From: Tachypleus tridentatus
Taxonomy: Eukaryota > Arthropoda > Merostomata > Xiphosura > Limulidae
Length of the DNA: 64,000 nucleotides
NCBI RefSeq assembly: GCF_004210375.1
Contig: NC_134837.1
Coordinates: 15,259,798 to 15,323,797, forward strand
Reading direction: 5' to 3'
Shown: positions 47,231 to 58,629 of the stretch, in pieces
How positions within the stretch are numbered: position 1 is the first letter of the stretch
Layout: every line of letters begins with the position of its first letter
Made by a program: the position numbers and the translations under genes
The notes under the pieces: model-generated
Databases searched by the model: none
Told to the model about the DNA's origin: nothing
The model's input: the letters and a program-made list of their open reading frames with translations, nothing else

Positions 47231-47490
47231 CTTCCCGGCATGGTGAGGTGGTTAAGGCATTCGATTCGCAATCGGAGGGTCGAGGGTTCGAATCCCCGTC
47301 ACACCAAATATGATCACACTTTTAGCCATGGTGCATTATAATGTGACAATCAATCCCCCTCTTTGTTAGTAAAAGAGACGCCCAAATTACAGCGGCGAGT
47401 GGTGATGAATAGCTGCCTTCCTTATAGTCTTACAGTGTTAAATTAGGGACAGCTAGCGCAGATAGCCCTCGTGTAGTTTTGCGCGAAAAA
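47231..47490 (+). mobile_element. SINE group A, full-length type
   Basis: CTTCCCGGCATGGTGAGGTG, GATTCGCAATCGGAGGGTC, perfect B box GGTTCGAATCC, core and tail TGCGCGAAAAAAAATTAG. Confidence 0.93.
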
Positions 47491-48175
47491 AAATTAGTCT
47501 TTTGAGGAAGTATGTGGCGCCATATATAAATAAAATTTACATTAACGTACGTCAAAAATAATAAATGCTCAATAATACGTGATAGAAGAGGTCGTTTACT
47601 TTCAATTAACATGTCACGTATTCCATATGATGACTTCAGAAATTTTGGATGAGATTGGACCAGAGACCAAAAAGTAATTAGATAACGGACAAACAGACAG
47701 ATGCACAGATTTTTGTTCTTATATATATATATATACAATATAGTGAATTTGGTATGTTTGACATAGCTGTGACTTCACCAATTCAGGACCAAGGTTTAAT
47801 ATAAGGCATCGATCATTCATTCGTATGGACAAGGTATGGGGAGTTATCATTGACTGTTATACATCCCTGAGAATAATAATACCTTGTCTTCAATAATCTG
47901 TTCGATATGTTGTGTATGTGTGAACGTGATCTGCTGATAATATATGTGCAATTAAAGTAAATCAGATGTTTATTATAAAAATAGGAATAAAACGTAATTC
48001 ATTCGTTTTAAAAAGTTCAAATTACAGCAATGGTTCTTACGTTTTAGTTGCTAAATCCTACATTATTATTCTTATTTAGGAAAAAACTATTATTGTATTA
48101 CTTATTAAGTGATTTCCGTCTGCTCATTTTAAGTTATTACAAGATTTCTCTCTTGTCAGAAATCCAATGCTACAA

Positions 48176-48303
48176 GCCCCCCAATAGTACAGCGGTATGT
48201 CTGCGGATTTACAACGCTAAAATCAGGGGTTCGATTCCCCTCGGTGATTCTCCCCAGGCTGAGCAGATAGCCCGATGTGGCTTTGCTATAAGAAAAACAC
48301 ACA
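48176..48303 (+). mobile_element. SINE group B with 11-bp TSD
   Basis: Flanked by CAATGCTACAA (48165-48175) and CAATGCTATAA (48304-48314). AGTACAGCGGTATGTCTGCG, TTTACAACGC, GGGGTTCGATTCCCC, GTGGCTTTGCTATAAG. A short insertion (ATTCTCCCCAG) follows the B box. Confidence 0.93.
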
Positions 48304-48333
48304 CAATGCTATAAATTGATCTAATGTTTTCTA

Positions 48334-48516
48334 TCAAGACCCAGAATCGGGCCGTTTGATTTGATCTGAACTTGAATGAATTACATTCATGTTCACATCT
48401 ACCCAACTTTTTCTTTTCGAGACAGGTCCCGACCTTTCCTTCTTTCCACTGCTACCTTTGCCTCCACCCAAAAGACCATTTAGTGAGACATTCCCCACCC
48501 AAAAAGTCAAGAATAA
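48334..48516 (-). CDS. Coding-like C-terminal segment, unidentified
   Basis: On the - strand the frame reads NVSLNGLLGGGKGSSGKKER, SGPVSKRKSWVDVNMNVIHS and SSDQIKRPDSGS, then TGA at 48334. The Gly/Ser/Lys-rich, low-Leu composition is unlike the AT-rich chance frames nearby and looks like a real protein tail. 48,520-48,690 upstream is also GC-richer, and another - strand frame there reads REIRRVLSPTGVFRNFVVPL. A SINE lies just past the stop, in what would be the 3' UTR. It could be a terminal exon or part of an unrecognised retroelement. Confidence 0.3.
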   Translation of the reverse strand, partial: LFLTFWVGNVSLNGLLGGGKGSSGKKERSGPVSKRKSWVDVNMNVIHSSSDQIKRPDSGS

Positions 48517-49261
48517 TAACGATAATTAATTTATTAAAATAATAATAATAATAAAAAAAAAACACCACTTAATCCTAATAACAATCCACGAAAGGGGACG
48601 AAGAGGAACTACAAAGTTCCTGAACACCCCAGTTGGAGAGAGAACTCTTCGGATTTCTCTCTCTCTAAACTGAACCCCTGCCACGTTAGTTTAGTTTAGT
48701 TTATCGTACACAAAACTTGTTATAAAAGAGTCAAAATGTTTAGGTTACATATTCCTTGGGTTCTAATAATGTTCGATCTTATTTCAACTTGCAGTATCAG
48801 TGGCTGATATCTTGTTGTTGATTTAATCTATATAAAAAATATATTCTATGAGTTGGACAGTTTTCAAGTATCTTAACACGCTTACGATTAATGTGATTTC
48901 TCACTTCAAATATATATAATTTTACATATATGTTGTTCGGAGCGAACATCGTGGGCATGACGCGGTAATTAGTTAACTCAAAGATGAATAAGTTACTTAT
49001 TTTCATTATTTACAATTACACTATAAAATTAATTATAATTTGTAATGTATTTATATTTATCATAAAAATATATTTAACAAAATATCTTATGGCAATAGCG
49101 TATATGATTTCAACAAATCATTGCTGTTACAAGAAGCCTATGTCAAACTGCTATTCAGATTAAAACAAAACCTACAGGCACGACTTGAAACGAATAAAAC
49201 AAGGACATTTTTGGCATATTATGTCTCACAATTACTCTATAATCTAAAAACACAGTTTGAC

Positions 49262-49515
49262 TTGTTTTGAAATTCGCGCAAAGCTACTCGAGGGCTATCT
49301 GCACTAGCCATCCCTAATTTAGCAGTGTAAGACTAGAGGGAACCAGCTAGACATCATCACCAACCGCCAAATCCTGGGCTACTCTTTTAGCAGGGAATAT
49401 TGGGGCTGACTGTCACATTATAACGCCCTCACGGCTGAAAGGGACAGCATGTTTGGTGTGACGGGGATTCGAACCCGCGATCATGAGATTACGATTCGAG
49501 TGCCCTAACCATCAA
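49262..49515 (-). mobile_element. SINE group A, full-length type
   Basis: Reverse copy with GAAATTCGCGCAAAGC, core with a few deletions, GGGATTCGAACCCGCGATC and a truncated head ending CTAACCAT. Confidence 0.92.
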
Positions 49516-49579
49516 AAGAGACAAACCAAAGGGAAAGCACATAATCAATAACACACTTAGCGTTCTCTTGGGATTGTCT

Positions 49580-49712
49580 AACTCAATAGTATAATGGTAT
49601 AATCACATTACATTACAACGCCCACTAGAGTGAAATATCAAGTATGTTAGGTAACGAGACTCGAACCTGTGACTCATAACTTGTAAGTCGAGTGCCGTAA
49701 TCATTAAACCAG
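49580..49712 (-). mobile_element. SINE group A head fragment
   Basis: CACATTACATTACAACGCCC, GTATGTTAGGTAACGAGACT, CGAACCTGTGACTCATAAC, AAGTCGAGTGCCGTAATC fit the reversed head and start of the core, diverged. Confidence 0.65.
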
Positions 49713-49715
49713 ATC

Positions 49716-50185
49716 TTATTGTTTTTACTCATTAAATTGTTCATAAATAGCGTTAATTAATACGCTAATAGCCATACCAATAATAAACTCATCCCTGGCC
49801 ACCAAATTAATTAGGAGAAAAGATATAAACCCGTAGAAGATAAGTTTTCTTCGATATATTTTCAACAAATTTTGAAAAAAAAAAAAAAAGTTAAGAGCAA
49901 AACTGGGCTTTTTCACCAGTCTTATAAATTGGAATTATTACTGTTTCTTTATTTTAACTGGAAATGCAGTGGTATTACACCTTTACTAAATCTTAAATTA
50001 ACAACATGTTTTAACGGTTTTGATAAAATAAAATACATACATGATGTATGTGCATGAGAAGATATTAAGTTTGTTTATTTCCGTAGCTCCATTATTACTT
50101 TTAAGTGTATTTACAATACGTTCCATCTACTTAGTAGAAACAGGTTGTTAAAAAAACAATACGTTAAGAGATTCATTTTTGTTTA
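49716..50185. other. AT-rich non-coding stretch
   Basis: No gene; an A13 run lies near 49876. Confidence 0.4.
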
Positions 50186-50192
50186 CTCGAAT

Positions 50193-50292
50193 TCCCTCAC
50201 AGTGGTATGTTTACGAAATCACACCGTTAGAAACCGGGTGTCGATAGCACATTGTGTAGCTTTGTGTCTATTTCCAAACAATCAATCAATGT
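50193..50292 (+). mobile_element. SINE group C
   Basis: CCCTCACAGTGGTATGTTTA, CGAAATCACACCGTTAG, GGGTGTCGATAGC, TGTGTAGCTTTGTG and tail CAATCAATCAAT. A deletion follows the B box. Confidence 0.8.
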
Positions 50293-50299
50293 AGAAATG

Positions 50300-51430
50300 G
50301 ATGTTCATTTTAATCTAGGTGATTGCCAAACTTTATCAATTAGTATTTAACAATTTTAAAATCCTATTCGAGATTTACGTGGAAATAAGGTTTCATTAAA
50401 TGCAAGCAGCTCGAAATTCAGAGTTATTTATTTATTAATAACATTCAACATTTTCTTAGGACACTATTTACATAACTTTGGTTTTAATTTTCAATACTCA
50501 ACTTCAGTCTTGTATTTAAAATAAATATAATTTTCTATATGTTCTCCACCTATCCTTAACTGTTTCTTCATGAAAACGTAATGATTTTGTTAAATCTTTG
50601 GCAGCCTAAGGTTCATATTACGAGCTGGGCATCAGTTTTTCTTCCCAAGTTCCAAGCAATCAGTGATATGTTTAATTATTAACAGAAAGAAATAAAAGAA
50701 TAAATCAGGTGATTTTTTTTAATAACACTTATCGATGTCTTCCTTTTGTACTACATAGCTAAATACACTTAATACTGATGGTATTTCGTATTGTTTCAGT
50801 GAACAAAATTATTATAATGTGTATGATTATGGAATAATAGTCAGTAATGTGTGTATTAATAGCTGTTGATTGTCGTTTTAAGCATTTTAACAGGTTTAAA
50901 AGAAGTGATCTTAGCCAGACCAAGAATTCCAAGTGACCCTAGTACATTAAAAACACTTAAGTTAACCAAAATTATAATTAAGTTTAAGTAATAATTGGTA
51001 TCATTGTATTTTAGAATTTTCTTATTTTTATGTATGTCAATGCTACCAATCAAAGTATGCATAATAAAACAACGAGAGATATAAAACTTGCACAGAAAGT
51101 GTTCTGTTTAAGGGGTAAATAAATTCAAAATTGAAAGTGATAAATATTTTTTTTTTATTTTTAGCTTTTGAAGTTCATATGTTATGCTGTGTTCAGCATA
51201 CAGAGTGCATAATTCTTCTCACGATTCATGGCATGCACATGTTTCACTGGCGTGATGACAACAACAAACTGCAACATTAAGCGCCTGTATCTGACGTCAT
51301 TTCAGTGTCCACTGACTGACAACATAACTGTATAGTGAAACAGATGACCCATACAGGCAGACTTCAGCCGCCTTTCGGGAAAATAAGGATAACTGGTTTA
51401 GTGTTAAACTGTGCCGGTAGGAGTGCTAGA
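50300..51430. other. AT-rich non-coding stretch
   Basis: No gene recognised. A single CRE palindrome TGACGTCA occurs at 51292-51299. Confidence 0.4.
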
Positions 51431-51445
51431 TTCAATTCCTTAAGG

Positions 51446-51608
51446 CAGTGGTTCCCAACTTTTTTTATGCCCCGCACCCCTAAAAAATTTTAATATGTTC
51501 TCGCACCCCTCACAGTAATTATTTATTTAAGAATAAATGTGAAGGTGGCCAAAACAAATGTTATCTCGCACATCCTGGAACGCGAGTACCCCTGGTTAGG
51601 AACCACTG
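51446..51608. mobile_element. hAT MITE (163 bp) with 8-bp target duplication
   Basis: CCTTAAGG flanks at 51438-51445 and 51609-51616. Left terminus CAGTGGTTCCCAACTTTTTT; right terminus on the opposite strand CAGTGGTTCCTAACCAGG. These are typical hAT inverted ends. The interior (CCGCACCCCT, CGCACCCCTCACAG, CGCGAGTACCCCTGG) has no coding capacity. Confidence 0.93.
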
Positions 51609-51716
51609 CCTTAAGGGATCATTTTTTATATGCGTTTCATGCTTTGTCTATATTCTGAAGTTGACAGTTACTTAGATAAATATTTCTTCGTAAGATAAGA
51701 AGTATGTCCTTTTAAT

Positions 51717-51846
51717 AGGCCCTGCAGTGGCACAGCGGCGTGTCTGCGCATTTCCCCCAATAAAAACCAGGTTTCGATACCTGTAGCAGGCAGAGCATAG
51801 ATAACTCATTCTGTAGCTTTGTGCTTGACTCTAAACAAACAAACAA
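51717..51846 (+). mobile_element. SINE group C, full length
   Basis: GGCCCTGCAGTGGCACAGCG, GTGTCTGCGCATTTC, GGTTTCGATACCTG, GCAGAGCATAGATAACTC, TAGCTTTGTGCTTGACTC and an (AAAC) tail. Confidence 0.9.
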
Positions 51847-52424
51847 ATCTTTTGAAAGATTTATTGCACGAGGTAACTATTGTGCACAAAACTAGTTTTT
51901 CTTCTGTCACAAAAATCTGTGACATTCGATGATTTATGAGTTACCTGGTTTAATATAATTTTATCTTTCGTATTTACGTTCAGAGTGAAAGGCTGAGACA
52001 AGAAAATCGTTATCAAAATGCGCTGTTTTTATTTGAAAGTATTAATATCGTATAATATTTAGTGCAGAAAAAAAACATTATCTTCTTATCAAGCAAGAAT
52101 TTGATAACATTGCTATGAAATTATCACCTCACGAATAATTACGATCTCGACAGAAGTTACCTGGCATTATCTTGTTTTCACCCATACGGTAATAGGATTT
52201 AGACAAATATCAGATTTATAACATTTTCAGATATTCACAGAATATTTTTTTTTAATACAAGGGTGCAGCTACATGCAAATATGTTACTACTGTATAAAGG
52301 AAATTCGGACCAATATCTCATGTTGTAATACAAGGTGGGTGAACTACGAGGTGAGTTTTAACCATAGCCAGACATTTTGGTAAACGTTAAAATAATTTCA
52401 GTATCTATTCACACATACACGTAT

Positions 52425-52598
52425 GGCCCGGAATGGCCAGGTGGTTAGGGAGCTCGACTTCTAATTTTAGGGTCGCGGGTTTTAATCTCTATCGCGCCAA
52501 ACATGCTCGCCCTTTCAGCCGTGGGGGCGTAATAATGTGACGGTTCTTCCCACTATTCATTGTTAAAAGAGTTTTCCAACAGTTGGCGGTTAGTAGTG
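52425..52598 (+). mobile_element. SINE group A, 3'-truncated but with 10-bp TSD
   Basis: Flanked by ATACACGTAT at 52415-52424 and 52599-52608. Head GGCCCGGAATGGCCAGGTGG and core up to GTTGGCGGTTAGTAGTG; the LINE-recognised tail is absent. Confidence 0.9.
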
Positions 52599-53495
52599 AT
52601 ACACGTATATTGTACTAGCTGTAGACATTTGTTTCATTATAAATACAGTAAAGTTTTGTCATATTTAAAAACTCTGCTGATCAAAGCGATGTTCTTCCAT
52701 GAATAATAATAATAAAAAAAGAAAACAGATGTTTTGTGAAAATAAAGACCTTGAATGAACACAAAACAAACCTATTACCGCATTTAAGTTTACATATATT
52801 GATGTGATATTCAGTACTTTGATTTATAATAGTAACGTTGTGAGATTCACAATAAACAGCAGAATTATGGGTTGTTAAACAAAGCAGTAGAAGGAAACAG
52901 AAGAGAAGTAGTAACGAATTTCATAAAGACCTGACTGACTTTTCTCAAAGTTCTGTTTCAACACCGACTTACAGATATTTAAACAGGAGAAAGAGTTCTT
53001 ACGTAAGATAAGAGAAAAAATGAAGATGTCTTATACTCAACACTAGGAACAAACGTCACTGGTGCTACACCCTGCAGAATGTTTCCTTTAAGCTGAGTGG
53101 CCACACAAACACCAATCAAGTTTTGCAAACTTAATTATTCTAGTCACGAAATATTCTTACTACAGATGAGTAGTCTCAACATGTTGATGGCTTTAATGAC
53201 TGTGATAGTTGATAGGCTTAAAGCGCAAATAGCTACCTAGTAGCATTGCAGGGCGTTCTAATGATCCAACAGGATTGATGGTATAAAAGTATCACCACCC
53301 CCAAGAATAAAGCTAGTAGCACATTTCTTTGATATTGGCGCAAATGAAAAAATCATTATTTACACGGATTGAAGAAATTAAAAGAAACATTTTGCTGCAG
53401 TTCTAAGTTTATATTTAGACACTTCCAGAAAAATTAAAATAAACCCCAAACCTATACTCACTTGTACAAGTGTTTGTGCTACTTCTTAACATAAA

Positions 53496-53570
53496 GGCTC
53501 GGTTCCCCTCGGTGGGCTGAGCAGATAGCTCGATGTGGCTTTGCTATAAGAAAAACACCCAAACACACAT
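53496..53570 (+). mobile_element. SINE group B, 5'-truncated, 10-bp TSD
   Basis: TTAACATAAA flanks at 53486-53495 and 53571-53580. Only CGGTTCCCCTCGGTGGGC and the 3' part to ATAAGAAAAACACC remain. 5' truncation with TSD is typical of incomplete reverse transcription. Confidence 0.92.
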
Positions 53571-53883
53571 TTAACATAAATACTACCTAGCTTGGGAACC
53601 AATAATGCAGAATAGGAAACAGTTGAAGACTACAAAAGCATTATATTTTTGAAAAGTATTAAATTACTTTTTCCACACCTTGCTGAACTTCTCTCATGAT
53701 ATAAAATATGTATCAATGGCAAAATGCTAGATATTCAGAAATAAATTCAGTTTGTAAGAAAGCCACACAGTGAGGTCCTTCTGAGCTGTTATTTTCAAGT
53801 TCAGTTATAAAAATCGTGGCTGAAAAGTTTTCACTATTATTAAATATACTCATGTGACACTTGTTTCGAATACTAAACACAAT

Positions 53884-54032
53884 AATCAGTGATGACGAAA
53901 AAACCCACTTGTAGAGAAAAATATATACGTAGAAACGGCTCGTTTGGGTTGAAAAAATTTTGTGAACCTGACGATGACCGAAAAAGGTCGAAACGTTGTT
54001 CGCTTCTCTACATAAAAATTTTCTCAACCCAA
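53884..54032 (+). mobile_element. Penelope-like terminal repeat, solo, with 12-bp TSD
   Basis: ACTAA(A/G)CACAAT flanks at 53872-53883 and 54033-54044, and copy 2 of the duplication has a single unfilled copy of this site near 61442. Internal inverted repeats GTTTGGGTTGAAAAAATTTT and AAAATTTTCTCAACCCAAAC surround the hammerhead-type core. The - strand frame 53713-54027 runs through it by chance. Confidence 0.72.
53968..53995 (+). ncRNA. Hammerhead-ribozyme-type core
   Basis: CTGACGA, arm TGACC, loop GAAAAA, arm GGTC, then GAAACG. The two invariant strands CUGANGA and GAAA are intact and helix II has four good pairs (GACC with GGTC), with an extra U before it, which is not canonical. Helix III would be very short, as in other PLE hammerheads. 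Confidence 0.58.
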
Positions 54033-54984
54033 ACTAAGCACAATTCTAGTGCATTTGTATAGAGGTTGAAAATGTTATACGAAACTTGCGCTTCTCTATA
54101 CCATTACAGTCTTGCTGATATGATAGTAATAACCCTGAGTCACTCGGCAACATAAGTATTTATTGCAGAATGCTGACGTAAGACTGTCTTGTCCAAAGCA
54201 CAATAACCATCTTAGAAACTTTCCCGTAAGCCATTTGTCATGCCATAATGACAGCTTCCAAGTGCCTATTTCATCAGTTTAATTGCACAGAAATTCATGG
54301 ATGCCGCACCCAATAACTTACTGACATCTCATTGTTTGTAATAGCATGAATATCGATTTCAGGCTCCAGTTGATTGCAGTTTGTATCAGTTTAAGGAGAG
54401 TTATAGCTTATCGCTTACATTGGTGAATCCATCCCACGTGATCTTTATGCTCCTGTACTGTAAATCTTTATACGTATTTATAATAGCATACGTATGTTAA
54501 TCATGTTAAAAAAAGCCTTAAATACTGATGATAAGACATCATATGTAAATTATCAACATTATTTCTTCAAATACAGATATTACATCGCACGTAGATTACT
54601 CACGTTACAACTTAAACACAGATATGATAACACATGGGGATTAGTAACGTAAAATATTCAGGGACAGATAGATATAAAAAGAATCGTATGTTAATTACGT
54701 GACATTTTCAAAGTTCCTCCCATTGGCTAATCAGTCTCATTGCTTACGGTACTAATACTCGGGTAGCTTTGTTCGTATTAACAATTAAATATTTTCAAAG
54801 CCACATATTAAAACATGAGCACATTAATCATGCCACATCTTCAAAGACAGATAGACAACAGCATTGTATTTATCAAGTTCCATCCTGAAGTGGGTTATAC
54901 ACGTAAAGACTAATGATGTTAGAAAGAAAGGAGAAAATAGAAACAGGTTCTACAAAAGGCAAAAAATAAATATGTTTAACGTTT

Positions 54985-55105
54985 ATGATAAAGCTATCAA
55001 CAGCTGCCCTTAATTCGGACCACTGACCAGAGAGAAGGTAGCCAGCCAACAATGTTACGGTTAAGAAGTGACTGTTACACTTATAATGCACTAATAGCTT
55101 ATGTA
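54985..55105 (-). mobile_element. SINE group D fragment
   Basis: Reversed core: GCTATCAACAGCTGCCCTTA, GACCAGAGAGAAGGTAGCC, TTACACTTATAATGCAC. The - strand 72-codon frame is part of it. Confidence 0.55.
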
Positions 55106-55109
55106 CGAG

Positions 55110-55655
55110 GAATATTTTGTATTGTACAGATTTATACCAAGACTGCTAGCTCAAATTCCAAGCTCTACCATAAAACCAATCTACACCACACTATTTAGTT
55201 TAGGTATGATTCTGTTTATTATCAAAGGATAGCTAATCCTAAGTTCCCTTTCTTCACTGGCTCTTCTAACGATTTTCAACTGCAAATAACATACACTGGA
55301 AGAACAATGAAAGACTCAGTAAAGAGTATATCTCCTCCACTCGCCGTTCATCATATCTGCCTCACACAAAATAAGAAATTTTACCCTCGTGTCTGTCTTT
55401 ATTACTGGAACAACAACAGACAATATATTATATTATAGATCATTTTTCACTGAGTTATAAGGCAACAATAGTGTGAAAAATCAGTTCCCATGTTTTTTTT
55501 TTTTTGGTTTTAATAACCTTAAACTTTCACCAGCTAAGCATTTCTAATTTGGGTCATTCTAGAAGTTTATACCAAATTTTGTCCAAACCTATCGAGTCAT
55601 GTTTCATAAATCTTAGTGACAAACACAAAAAGCAGAAACATAACCCTCGAAATAA
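55110..55655. other. Non-coding stretch
   Basis: No gene; an 11-base T run near 55494. Confidence 0.4.
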
Positions 55656-55661
55656 ACAAAT

Positions 55662-55795
55662 AGGTGATAAATAGTGGAATTAACTGTCACATTTATAACC
55701 CCCAACAATAAAAGTGTGTCGCGTGTTCAGTGCAACACTGAACGTGAGAATTTCGATTCACAATCTGCTGCACTACCCATCAGGCCATTTTTAGC
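55662..55795 (-). mobile_element. SINE group A, old fragment
   Basis: AATAGTGGAATTAACTGTCA, TTTATAACCCCC, GAATTTCGATTCACAATC, CACTACCCATCAGGCC follow the reversed layout. Confidence 0.55.
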
Positions 55796-55799
55796 CTCA

Positions 55800-56940
55800 T
55801 GCAGAAAATATAAATAACATAATTGTTAGACAAATAATAAAAACAGTACAGATGAGATTAGTTCATCAATGTAATATATAGTTGGTAATAACCTTTCTCA
55901 CTGATCCTGGCTTTACTATTTGTTTTGATAAATTAGTAATAACATTGTACATAACAACTAAGGTATACTAAATATGACTTTTAACGTATCTCTCTAAAGT
56001 TCTGAAAGACACTGATATCCATTTAAGGTATCTATATTTATTGTTTTTTCGTGGCACTTCGAAAAATAAACTAGCTTCTATGATTATAACTTATGTTTAA
56101 CTAGATTCATCATATGTTGAAAAAATATATAACAACATCGTAACTAACAGTTAATATTTAAATTAATATAATATAATATATATTTAATATATGTTTAATA
56201 TAAAAGTGTTCTTGTTAGTGTATAAGATAGTTGTAGAACGGAAAGTTCTTAAATATCTCAACAAAAAACGACTGATCCATGTACAATTTATCTTCTTTCA
56301 AGATAGTGCGTTACTAACGGGTTTAGTGTCTTTATCATCTAACCAAATATAAATTCATAAATCTGATGACAACCCCACTTCACACTTGGACTAATAAACT
56401 TGTAAGTGAATAGTATTGAATGAGACTGTTGATAGGTAGGTATTTGTTTACACAGGCTGATTACTAAGCTTAGTTGAGACTTGTATCAAACCACGTTTTG
56501 TCGTTAGCTACCGAACACCTGGAGATGCCTTTTAGAACAACAATATAAACCTGGCGAACAACAATGACATAAACTAATACACAGTGTTCGCTATGTTTAT
56601 AAGTATTCTATATTCAAAGAAGAAGTGAACATACGAGATGACCACAACTAGTTTTTTAGTTAACAATAAAATATTCATGATACACTTATTTGTAGGAACA
56701 TAATATTTTAATTTTCTATTTATTCGTGCTCTTACATATAACATTATATATCGTGCCAGTAGTTGAAACTATCGTTACTTGGTGAAACTGCATAGTTACA
56801 GAATTGAGGAAAACAAAGACAATTTTACGTTTCATAAATATTTCATTTATTACGACCATGGTTTTATCAGGTACCTGGAATATGAATACAATGTTTGAAT
56901 GTATTGGTCTTTATTTACATAACGTCTACCGTTTCCTTCT
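55800..56940. other. AT-rich non-coding stretch
   Basis: TATAT-rich near 56160-56205. No gene recognised. Confidence 0.45.
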
Positions 56941-56944
56941 CACA

Positions 56945-57063
56945 CTTTCCAGTGGCTCAACGGTAAATCTGAAGGCTAAATCCTGGTTTCGATACCCGTG
57001 GTGAATGCAGTACAAATAGCTCATTGTGTAGTTTTTTTTGCTTGGCAACAAACAAACAAAAAC
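56945..57063 (+). mobile_element. SINE group C
   Basis: CCAGTGGCTCAACGGTAAAT, TGGTTTCGATACCCGTGG, GCTCATTGTGTAG and (AAAC) tail. The open frame 56804-57004 runs into it. Confidence 0.85.
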
Positions 57064-57069
57064 AAATAT

Positions 57070-57202
57070 AATCAGTGATGACGAGAAACCCACTTGTTGA
57101 GAAATTTATATGCAAAAACGGCTCGCTTGGGCTGAGAAAACACTTTTACATAGAAGAGCGAACAACGTTTCGACCTTCTTCGGTCATCGTCAGGTTCACA
57201 AA
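57070..57202 (-). mobile_element. Penelope-like terminal repeat
   Basis: GTGATGACGAGAAACCCACT, TGCAAAAACGGCTCGCTTGG, GAAGAGCGAACAACGTTTCG. Directly follows the tail of a group C SINE. Shares its outer end with the copy at 53884. Confidence 0.7.
57166..57193 (-). ncRNA. Hammerhead-ribozyme-type core
   Basis: On the - strand: CTGACGA, TGACC, GAAGAA, GGTC, GAAACG. Best-preserved copy in the window, identical to the 53968 core except in the loop (GAAGAA versus GAAAAA). Confidence 0.6.
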
Positions 57203-57737
57203 CTTGGAATTTAATGGGGCCAGAACAATGGTGGCTTTAATTGAAAAATGCGACTGGTTGAAAATAAAGATATCTTTAATGTTACTTTACTATTTACATT
57301 TCATCTATATGTCGGGTTATTAATAGAATTCAAGGTTCAAAGAAGTAACTTTTTTCTTAGGCCATAATAATGAAAGAAATTACCAACGACACCACGTGTA
57401 GATTTGAGGACGAAAATACATTTTTAATACAACACAAAAGAATATAGAAATTCATGAAATAAAGTTTTCGGTGTTCTATATTAAATTAAAAAAACTAACA
57501 AAGTGTCACATTTTGAGTAAAAACTGTCTTTAAAGCCCAACCAAATTATCAGTACTCTCATCTTTAGATTGAATTTTATTGTTTTAAAAGAAAATCTTTC
57601 CACCTGCCTCACCCCTCCTTAGGCTTTGAAACTGCAAATATATTCTGGCATCATTAACAATATAGAAAACACGTTTTTGAAATGGGTATTCCAAGTTTTC
57701 CAACATTTCAACAACGCTTTAAAATGAAGGACTGTTT

Positions 57738-57893
57738 CCATAATATGGTGAGTTGGTTAGGGCGCTTGACTCGTAATCTGAGGGTCGTGGGTTCGAATCA
57801 AACATTCTGGTCCTTTCAGCGACAGGGGCGTTATGATGTGACTACAATCCAATCCCATGGTTTTGCGTGAAATTCAAAACAAACAAACAAACA
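57738..57893 (+). mobile_element. SINE group A, internally deleted
   Basis: Head (GAGTTGGTTAGGGCGC, GACTCGTAATCTGAGGGTCG, GGTTCGAATC), short core (GGGGCGTTATGATGTGAC), then directly the tail TTTTGCGTGAAATTC with (AAAC). About 100 bases of core are lost. Confidence 0.9.
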
Positions 57894-58045
57894 AACCATA
57901 ACATAAATAGCTAGTACCACAGGTATCCTGCTTGTTATCATGTTAAGTATTACAATATATCCACAGTGGACAAGATATCTGCTATTTCACGTAAAGTAGA
58001 TATTTTTATAAAATGTTTATTTGTTGTATGGTCTAAGATTGAAAT

Positions 58046-58172
58046 TCCCTCCCAGTGGTACAGGGGTGTGTCTGCGAAGTCACACTACGAGAAGCTAGCT
58101 TTCTAAACCCTTGGCGGAAAAAGCACAGATAGCTCTTTGTGTAGATTTGTGCATAATTTCAAACAAGCAAAC
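58046..58172 (+). mobile_element. SINE group C, full length
   Basis: TCCCTCCCAGTGGTACAGGG, GTGTCTGCGAAGTCAC, GCACAGATAGCTC, TTTGTGCATAATTTC and AAAC-type tail. B box damaged (TTTCTAAACCC). Confidence 0.88.
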
Positions 58173-58384
58173 AAATTTCGTCCTGTACAAGATCTTGTTA
58201 CCTTAAGATTTTGGTATTTGTTTACAACAATGGAAATCAGATTAAGCACGACCAAGAATGGTACAAGAGGTTTCCAGAGCACTATGGGAATTAGAACGTT
58301 GTTGCTACGAAATTCTATTTAATTCAATACTTCTTGTTAGAAAAGAGTTATAAGGATAGTTACTGCACTATTTGTTCAAATAAT

Positions 58385-58625
58385 GGACGTGTGATTAAGG
58401 TGTTGGACTGGATCTGAGGAAACGTGTTTCTTGTTCTATTGTTGTAAGAATACTCTACACTGTAAGACAATAGGTGCGTTATAAAAATGAGGTAAATTCT
58501 ACTATTTGGCTAAGTTTAAGAATTTACAATTGACGCTTTTCACTACTTGGTTTACCCATAGTCAATCTATCACTGAAAACTAGGGATGGCTTGCACAGAT
58601 AACTGTTGAGTGAATTTCAAAACAA
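58385..58625 (+). mobile_element. SINE group D, old copy
   Basis: TGGACGTGTGATTAAGGTGT, AATAGGTGCGTTATAAAAAT, GAAAACTAGGGATGGCTTGC, GAGTGAATTTCAAAAC. Confidence 0.6.
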
Positions 58626-58629
58626 AAGA

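Larger units (their letters stand above)
52947..54507 (+). repeat. Local duplication, copy 1
   Basis: The first 340 bases are more than 95% the same as 60592-60932 by eye; the remainder is alignable but more diverged, to about 54507. It contains two insertions absent from copy 2: a SINE (53496-53570) and a PLE terminus (53884-54032). - strand frames in both copies share protein-like pieces (SEGPHCVAFLQTEFISEYLA here). Confidence 0.85.

Noticed and set aside
47430-47738. 102-codon - strand frame
   Set aside because: Its C-terminal part is a SINE tail and the N-terminal part is a TA repeat.
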